Below are positions 6,779 to 11,243 of a stretch of 11,243 bases of DNA, piece by piece. Source of the stretch: Bdellovibrio sp. (GTDB lineage Bacteria; Bdellovibrionota; Bdellovibrionia; Bdellovibrionales; Bdellovibrionaceae); assembly GCA_017745015.1 (NCBI GenBank), contig JAGIAF010000095.1, positions 1-11,243 on the forward strand, in the 5' to 3' direction. The position numbers were made by a program, and so were the translations under genes. A model generated the notes under the pieces. The model saw only the letters and a program-made list of their open reading frames with translations. It was not told the origin of the DNA and searched no databases. The stretch's first letter is position 1. Each line of letters begins with the position of its first letter.

Positions 6779-8143
6779 CTATCTCATTCTGTAGTCAGCA
6801 AGACGAGGAATCGCGATTTGTTCTTCGACCAACTCAGAGTAAGTATCAAACGGCAACATATCGCCGGCTTGGGTGTAATCGAACTTTTTAAGTTCATATC
6901 GTTGGGACAGGATTTCAACCAAGGAACGAATATTCAAACGAGAGGCGTTTGATTTGCCATCTTTGGGAGCCGTTAGAACCGCAAAGTACAATTCCCCCTC
7001 AGAAGTGGAAAGCATTCCAGCAAAAGTGATTGTGTTATCTGCAGAACCGGTTTTTGCCACCAGAGTGTTCTCGAAAGTTCCGGCCATATAAAGCTTACGG
7101 AAAGTCGAATAGGTTTCACCAGCGCCACCTGTAGCCATGATGTCAGCCAGTTGGAATTCGCGTGTACCCTTATAGTTTTTCAAACCTAAGGACATATCGT
7201 TAAGGACTCGCACAATCGCGTTGCAGGTCACTTTGTTGTACTTCTTTTCGTCGTTGATTTTCATTGGATAGCCCGAACCATTATAAAGGTCGGTTTCGTC
7301 ATCCAATTTTAGACGAGCTTTTATAAACTTCTTATATCCTTCGCGGCCGCCAAGCTTTTCAAACAAAACGTTTGGTGGATAGTTGAAAGAGAATTTATTG
7401 ATGTCTCTTAACATCATATGCAAAGGACGAGAGAGGACAGTCCATGCCGTGGCTGGAGTTTTTCTGAGATAGTCAGCAAAGTCCGAAGACTTCACTGGAA
7501 CTACGTTATCGAGATTGCCATCTAGACCTGAACGGATCTTGATAAAGTCTGAAATGCCCTCATGATTGCTTTTTGGATTGAAGATGTAAGCTGGATCAAT
7601 CCAACTTAAGCTTTGGTCGGTTTGATGTTTGAAGACGTTCAGATAGACCTGAAAGTTTTCATCATACGAAAAGCGCTCGACGAACAAACAACCTTTTTTG
7701 GCAAGAGCAGGTTTCAATTGTGTGAAGATACGAGTCATCATCTCGCGACCCATGTAGGGGTCCATATCGCCCTTGATATGTAAGTTGCAGTGACCGACTT
7801 CACCAGCGCGAATCATATAAACCGTTGTCTTGAAACGGTATTCAGGTCCCAAGGCCATGACAGCCCAGTGGCTCGTCAGAAGCTTTGTTAAAGATGCGAT
7901 GCTTTGCTTCGCAGCCAAGTTTTGATTTTCAGTAGGATCGTAATTTTTAAAGGGACCTGATTTTCGTTCTTCGTCCGTCAGGTGGAATTCCTTAGGTTCG
8001 GCATCACCTTGTTTAAGGTAGCACATGGCTCCCAAATTCATTCCTGGCATTGCATCGGGACGAGCCTGTGCAAAAGTTGGAGCCAATAGGAAGACACCTA
8101 AAGCCAATGTCATAGATCGAGTAGAAAACCAAATGCTCATCAT
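6779..8143 (-). CDS. dacB: PBP4-type DD-endopeptidase/carboxypeptidase, Bd3459-like
   Basis: Secreted S13-family penicillin-binding protein that cleaves D-Ala peptide bonds in peptidoglycan, here probably prey cross-links. From the ATG at 8143 it is 454 residues. The signal peptide is about 1-27 (LALGVFLLA, cleavage after AQA). The three active-site motifs are SLTK (84-87, nucleophile Ser84), SFN (252-254) and KTG (364-366), followed by SADN. SFN to KTG spans 112 residues, about as in E. coli PBP4 (111). SLTK to SFN is only 168 against about 244, so an inserted domain is missing, consistent with the domain III loss I recall for Bd3459. The frame is open back to a GTG at 8293, but the signal peptide argues for 8143 or the adjacent ATG at 8140. 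The ribosome-binding site is weak (GGGA). The inhibitor gene follows after 4 bases. Confidence 0.92.
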   Translation of the reverse strand: MMSIWFSTRSMTLALGVFLLAPTFAQARPDAMPGMNLGAMCYLKQGDAEPKEFHLTDEERKSGPFKNYDPTENQNLAAKQSIASLTKLLTSHWAVMALGPEYRFKTTVYMIRAGEVGHCNLHIKGDMDPYMGREMMTRIFTQLKPALAKKGCLFVERFSYDENFQVYLNVFKHQTDQSLSWIDPAYIFNPKSNHEGISDFIKIRSGLDGNLDNVVPVKSSDFADYLRKTPATAWTVLSRPLHMMLRDINKFSFNYPPNVLFEKLGGREGYKKFIKARLKLDDETDLYNGSGYPMKINDEKKYNKVTCNAIVRVLNDMSLGLKNYKGTREFQLADIMATGGAGETYSTFRKLYMAGTFENTLVAKTGSADNTITFAGMLSTSEGELYFAVLTAPKDGKSNASRLNIRSLVEILSQRYELKKFDYTQAGDMLPFDTYSELVEEQIAIPRLADYRMR

Positions 8144-8257
8144 CAAGTAATCCCGGATTGGTGGTTGGAAGTCAGAAATCCGTATCAGGTCTGTGAGCTT
8201 ATGTTTAGTTTCAAATGCTCCATATTTTGACAGTGTAATTTTTTCTGGGAGAACGAC
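8144..8257 (-). promoter_or_regulatory. Leader and presumed promoter region of dacB-ankyrin
   Basis: These 114 bases lie between the structured element at 8258-8313 and the dacB start. They are AT-rich and should hold the promoter of the dacB-ankyrin operon, but I cannot point to a convincing -35/-10 pair. The dacB frame stays open through it. It carries no copy of the repeat found in front of the XRE gene. Confidence 0.3.
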
Positions 8258-8313
8258 AAAAGGCGCGTCAAAATAAGGCCTTAATTCAAGCACTTTTTAT
8301 TTGCAGACGCGCC
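8258..8313 (-). terminator. Structured terminator-like element after the cupin gene
   Basis: On the minus strand GGCGCGTC (from 8313) pairs perfectly with GACGCGCC (to 8262) and is followed at once by TTTT (8261-8258). Inside, AAATAA (8302-8297) can pair with TTATTT (8276-8271), and a palindrome TAAGGCCTTA lies at 8274-8283. The whole forms a long two-part hairpin ending in a short U-run. It starts 24 bases after the cupin stop codon and lies upstream of dacB, so it probably separates the two transcripts. The large loop is unusual. Confidence 0.5.
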
Positions 8314-8336
8314 CGATTTGAGACTCAAAAACGGAC

Positions 8337-8771
8337 TCAGTGTTGGTGTGCTTGTTCCTGTTTTGCGTAGTCCACCATACCTTGGAAATCGATCAGAACG
8401 ACGGGGTCATCACCGACAACCCAAGCATCATGACCTGGAGGCACTAGTGAGATCTCTCCGGCCTTGCATTCGATCTCTTTGCCATCATCCATTCTGATTC
8501 GAAGTGTTCCCGATTGATGGTACTGAAAATGCGGAGCTTGGCAGCTGTCGGTTTTTGCGATGGGCTTTACAGATTCGGACCATTTCCAGCCCGGTTGTAA
8601 AGTCGCGCGACCTACAACGGCGCCGTTAAAATCGAGCAGTTCAAGGCGACCCAATGGAAATTCGCGGACTTCTTTTGCCTCATCGAACTTCAAGGCGCTT
8701 ATGGCACCCATGACGTGAGGATTCTGATTTTGTTTTTGCGGTTGAGAAGAGGGGGATGTTTGCAGAGTCAT
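8337..8771 (-). CDS. Small cupin-domain protein
   Basis: A 144-residue cytoplasmic protein with a single cupin barrel. The N-terminal 20 residues are Gln/Ser/Pro-rich and look disordered; the conserved part starts at MGAISALKF. Motif 1 is reduced to APHFQYHQSG, with His81 and His85 as likely metal ligands. Motif 2 is GEISLVPPGHDAWVVGDDP, with His114. The phrase PGHDAWVVGD is common in a widespread family of uncharacterised stand-alone cupins. Enzymatic or ligand-binding role is unknown. The ATG at 8771 has AGGAGG at 8777-8782 with a 5-base spacer, which decides the start over the internal Met21. It is separated from the upstream gene by a terminator and from dacB by a second one, so it is probably its own transcription unit. 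Confidence 0.87.
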   Translation of the reverse strand: MTLQTSPSSQPQKQNQNPHVMGAISALKFDEAKEVREFPLGRLELLDFNGAVVGRATLQPGWKWSESVKPIAKTDSCQAPHFQYHQSGTLRIRMDDGKEIECKAGEISLVPPGHDAWVVGDDPVVLIDFQGMVDYAKQEQAHQH

Positions 8772-8788
8772 ATATGCCTCCTGCCTAC

Positions 8789-8794
8789 ATCATA
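8789..8794 (-). promoter_or_regulatory. Possible -10 element of the cupin gene
   Basis: TATGAT on the minus strand (5 of 6 to consensus) lies between the upstream terminator and the cupin ribosome-binding site. No good -35 is seen; that position falls in the terminator stem. The leader would begin almost at the AGGAGG. Weak candidate. Confidence 0.25.
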
Positions 8795-8802
8795 CGCCAA
8801 AG

Positions 8803-8829
8803 AAAAAGGGACCGGAGCGGTCCCTTTTT
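8803..8829. terminator. Rho-independent terminator of the 650-residue exported protein gene
   Basis: AAAAAGGGACC, loop GGAGC, GGTCCCTTTTT: a perfect 11-bp stem. On the minus strand it is followed by CTTT after the T-run of the stem. It lies 11 bases past the stop codon of the gene ending at 8841. Confidence 0.92.
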
Positions 8830-8840
8830 AAACTTAGATG

Positions 8841-10793
8841 TTAGTTGGCTTTTTTGAAGTTGCCGTCGCTGCCAGTTACCAAACGAAGATCGAAGGATCT
8901 GTCGTTGATCAAATTCTGGATGTACATCAAGGTGTTGTACAACTCTTGCTTCTCGAAGTGACCGTAGCGGAAGCTGATTGGATCGACTTTACGTCCCGAG
9001 AAATTCAATTCATACGTGATCATATCTTGTACGTTCTCTGCAGGTATTTGAGAGATGATGAAGGCGACGCCGTAGTTTCTCCACAATGAGTATTTACCCA
9101 AATTGCGGAAGGCATTGAAGCGAGCTTGATCTGTGATCATCGGTTGCAACAAGATTGCGAAGTTTTGAGAAATCGCCTTGAGTTGAGGAAGATAATCCGC
9201 AACCCAGCCCAATTTACCCCAAAGTTCCTGTGGTTCGTTGGTTGCCATGCGTGGAGGCTTTTCATCTTGAGAGTCTACGAAGTCCACAAATAGATCTTTG
9301 ATTTTCTCGGCATTGTAGCGCGGGATCAAATTGAAGGCTTCGGGGTGAACGCAGACTTGGTGTTTGAAGTAACCATTCACGATATCGCCGTGAGAGAAAT
9401 CCCAGTTTTTCCAATCAATTTGTCTATAGATTGAAGCCGGAAGGATTTTCGCAGCACGATCTTGCATGATACCGAAGTCTTTGCGAGACACGTTTCTCAT
9501 ACGAGCTTCATAGAAACGAGAGACCGTTACGAAATCTTCCGGAGTCCATTGAGGATTCGAGTTGAAGATCAAGTTGTAACCGTTAGAAACTTTCTCACCC
9601 CAGATACCGTAGAAGATTTTAGATTGAGCAGTTTTTGTGTAAGTGTCGAGCAAGTATTGCTTTTCAACGTTGTTGCGATCGTAGTTTTGCAATTTGTTTT
9701 GACCGCTTGTTGTACCGGCTTCAAGGCGCACTAAGCTCATGGAAAGCTTGAATTTTGTCGCTGCATCCAAAGAAGTGTTGGAACCTTTGAACACGCGATC
9801 AATACGACGTTGCTCAACTGGCAAATCGTGGTCCGCAGCGAACATATCTTCAACTTCAGACATATCTGTTAGGATGTCATTTTGAAGTTCCGGACGAGAA
9901 GCTGTTGGATCGATCACTTTCAAGTCTTTGAATTTCAATTTTTTAGTCATGAAATTATCAAAGGCTAAAGCGGCTTGGGGATTGTTCAGGTTGAACACGT
10001 AATCAAGCATGAATACGTCATTGATTGATTTGCCGAAATTCAAAGAAACCGGTTTCAAGTCAACCCAGCGTTCGATATGACGGTCGATCACGCGCAAGCC
10101 GATAATTTTAAGTTTGTGCAAGTAATCGATGCTTGCCGAAGCTCCGCCACCTTTACTGCGCATCGTGATCAATTTCACGCGCATTTTATTATCAGGCATA
10201 CGGAACAAGTGGATCATGAACTCCCCTGACATATACACGTGCGTAGAGCCACCAAGGCCCACTGCAGGATTCAAATCCATATCGCCGCCGACAGAGAACA
10301 CGATATTCAACTTACCTTGTAAAGCTACGAAATCGCCCGCTTTCAAGTTTTGGATTGCTTTTTGGCTGCTGAAAGGAACTTGCTTCAAAGAATATGGAAT
10401 GGCTTTGACTGCCTCCCATTGTTTTTTGAATTGGCGAGCGAAGTAAACATCAGTGCCTTGCTCTACCGAGAAACCAAATGGAAGATTTCCTCCATCGACG
10501 AGATCTCCGACATTGATGTTGGCGCTAATTTTATATTTATCAAGACGGGTGTAGTACCCATCAACATACGATGGCTCTGTCTGAGCTTTGTATTTTAAGC
10601 CGATGTTCACGCCATCAATAATATCGGTGCCCAAACCAATGGAAGCGCCAATATCTTGTTTTGCGATCTCTTTACGGATCTTTTCTAAGATGGGTGCAGG
10701 TTCGAAAATCCCTAGTCCCGCACGGCTTTGCGATGGGGTTGCCAACACAATGGGAGCTGCCACAAGGGCAAGCATCAATGATGAAATCTTCAA
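8841..10793 (-). CDS. Exported protein of unknown function, 650 residues
   Basis: I do not recognise a family. The N-terminus has a Sec signal peptide (KISSLMLALVAAPIVLA, likely cleavage near SRA at 23-25) with no lipobox, so the protein should be periplasmic, outer-membrane-associated or secreted. Residues 45-125 are rich in alternating glycine/hydrophobic stretches (IGASIGLGTDIIDGVNIGLKY, ISANINVGDLVDGG), suggesting beta-structure; 150-230 continue this (KLNIVFSVGGDMDLNPAVGLGGS). The C-terminal half looks mixed alpha/beta with many aromatic residues. Only one cysteine (481) occurs. The start is TTG at 10793, chosen because AGGAG (10800-10804) sits 6 bases before it and it gives a full signal peptide. 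The gene stands alone between hemH and a terminator. A predator-specific envelope or prey-directed role is possible but unsupported by any motif. Confidence 0.85.
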   Translation of the reverse strand: MKISSLMLALVAAPIVLATPSQSRAGLGIFEPAPILEKIRKEIAKQDIGASIGLGTDIIDGVNIGLKYKAQTEPSYVDGYYTRLDKYKISANINVGDLVDGGNLPFGFSVEQGTDVYFARQFKKQWEAVKAIPYSLKQVPFSSQKAIQNLKAGDFVALQGKLNIVFSVGGDMDLNPAVGLGGSTHVYMSGEFMIHLFRMPDNKMRVKLITMRSKGGGASASIDYLHKLKIIGLRVIDRHIERWVDLKPVSLNFGKSINDVFMLDYVFNLNNPQAALAFDNFMTKKLKFKDLKVIDPTASRPELQNDILTDMSEVEDMFAADHDLPVEQRRIDRVFKGSNTSLDAATKFKLSMSLVRLEAGTTSGQNKLQNYDRNNVEKQYLLDTYTKTAQSKIFYGIWGEKVSNGYNLIFNSNPQWTPEDFVTVSRFYEARMRNVSRKDFGIMQDRAAKILPASIYRQIDWKNWDFSHGDIVNGYFKHQVCVHPEAFNLIPRYNAEKIKDLFVDFVDSQDEKPPRMATNEPQELWGKLGWVADYLPQLKAISQNFAILLQPMITDQARFNAFRNLGKYSLWRNYGVAFIISQIPAENVQDMITYELNFSGRKVDPISFRYGHFEKQELYNTLMYIQNLINDRSFDLRLVTGSDGNFKKAN

Positions 10794-10917
10794 GAAGTAC
10801 TCCTAGTTAGAAACACTCTGATAATTTAAAAAAACAGAGTATTTAATCTAACTTAAGTCTTCGATATATTGTGCCCTAATGCATCATGCGATGGGTCATT
10901 AGGAGTCCTGAGTACGC
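10794..10917 (-). promoter_or_regulatory. Intergenic leader upstream of the 650-residue gene
   Basis: AT-rich gap between the hemH stop and the TTG start, and the presumed promoter site. A weak candidate on the minus strand is TTAGAT, 17 bases, TAAATT. ACTCTG (10815-10820) and CAGAGT (10835-10840) form a small inverted repeat in the leader, and the Shine-Dalgarno AGGAG is at 10800-10804. Confidence 0.35.
10875..10903. repeat. Hairpin downstream of hemH
   Basis: CCTAATG (10875-10881) and CATTAGG (10897-10903) are perfect complements. Within the spacer CATC (10882-10885) pairs with GATG (10890-10893) around loop ATGC, leaving a 3-base bulge: an 11-bp interrupted stem. There is no T-run on the minus strand, so it is at best a hairpin-only 3' end for hemH or a protein-binding site. 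Confidence 0.4.
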
Positions 10918-11243
10918 TCATATTTTCTCGCGTAAGAGTTTCGCAAAACTCTCTACCCAACGTGGGTCTTCATTCACACAAGGAATCAAGTGATAATCCT
11001 TGCCGCCCTGATGTTGGAAAGTCTCCTGACCACCGATCCCGATCTCTTCCAAAGTTTCGATGCAATCAGCGACAAAGGAGGGACAAAGGACCGCGATATT
11101 TTTTTTACCGGTGCGAGCAAGAACCTCAAGGGAGTGCTCAGTGGAAGGTTTCAACCATTCGGCGCGGCCCAATCGAGATTGGAATGAAAGACTCCAATGA
11201 CTTGCAGGGATATTGAGTTTTTCCGCGGTGGACGTTGCTGTGG
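10918..11243 (-). CDS. hemH: Ferrochelatase, C-terminal part (cut by window edge)
   Basis: Inserts Fe2+ into protoporphyrin IX, the last step of haem synthesis. Only the last 107 codons are present; the frame runs open off the right edge. Read from the edge, the protein contains WSLSFQSRLGRAEWLKPST, KNIAVLCPSFVADCIETLEEIG and YHLIPCVNEDPRWVESFAKLL. These match the conserved C-terminal third of ferrochelatases, including the glutamate in ETLEEIG that belongs to the family signature. The catalytic histidine lies upstream, outside the window. The stop is TGA at 10918-10920. It is transcribed toward the 650-residue gene with a 124-base gap, so an independent message is likely. Confidence 0.93.
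   Translation of the reverse strand, partial: TATSTAEKLNIPASHWSLSFQSRLGRAEWLKPSTEHSLEVLARTGKKNIAVLCPSFVADCIETLEEIGIGGQETFQHQGGKDYHLIPCVNEDPRWVESFAKLLREKI

Noticed and set aside
8144..8293. 50-codon N-terminal extension of dacB from GTG 8293
   Set aside because: It would bury a good signal peptide inside the protein, has a poor ribosome-binding site, and overlaps the terminator-like hairpin.
8519..8528. GGTACTGAAA, resembling half of the XRE operator motif
   Set aside because: It is inside the cupin coding region, matches only the first six bases well and has no partner arm.
10815..10840. ACTCTG/CAGAGT inverted repeat as a terminator
   Set aside because: Only 6 bp with a 14-base AT loop, and it lies in the leader of the downstream gene rather than after a gene end.
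1..11243. Search by eye for tRNA, rRNA, CRISPR, insertion sequences, integrase or phage genes
   Set aside because: None seen. Coding density, gene sizes and terminators look like ordinary chromosome, with no transfer boundary evident.

Overview
The window looks like chromosome of a predatory bacterium of the Bdellovibrio group. The main reason is a DD-endopeptidase of the PBP4 (S13) type followed 4 bases later by an exported ankyrin-repeat protein. This is the arrangement of Bd3459 (prey-wall decrosslinking enzyme) and Bd3460 (its self-protection inhibitor) in B. bacteriovorus HD100. The neighbouring poly(A) polymerase and DEAD-box helicase also match my memory of HD100 gene order (Bd3464 and Bd3461). 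Those locus names are from memory; no search was run.

Left part, 1-5745: a membrane hybrid histidine kinase (+) converges on pcnB (-), and their stop codons overlap inside a hairpin. pcnB diverges from an alpha/beta hydrolase (+, YbfF/ABHD11-like), which is followed 45 bases later by a DEAD-box RNA helicase (+) with a long RGG-type basic tail. A strong bidirectional rho-independent terminator closes this block. pcnB and the helicase are both RNA-decay functions.

Middle part, 5746-8336: all genes lie on the minus strand, so transcription runs right to left. The order is dacB-type endopeptidase, ankyrin inhibitor, then a 66-residue XRE/Cro-type regulator. The gap in front of the regulator holds a perfect 9-bp inverted repeat plus a third related copy, a likely operator. 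The helicase and regulator converge on the terminator; an 18-bp perfect palindrome lies beside it.

Right part, 8337-11243, also minus strand: the 3' portion of ferrochelatase hemH (cut by the window edge), a 650-residue exported protein of unknown function with a TTG start, a clear terminator, a small cupin, and a second structured terminator-like element just upstream of dacB.

Functionally, the best-supported system is the enzyme/inhibitor pair. The exported enzyme cuts peptide cross-links in prey peptidoglycan, and the co-exported ankyrin protein stops it cutting the predator's own wall. The RNA-decay genes next door are of separate interest because, as I recall, mutations in them turn up in host-independent Bdellovibrio. 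I see no tRNA, rRNA, CRISPR array, insertion sequence or phage gene.
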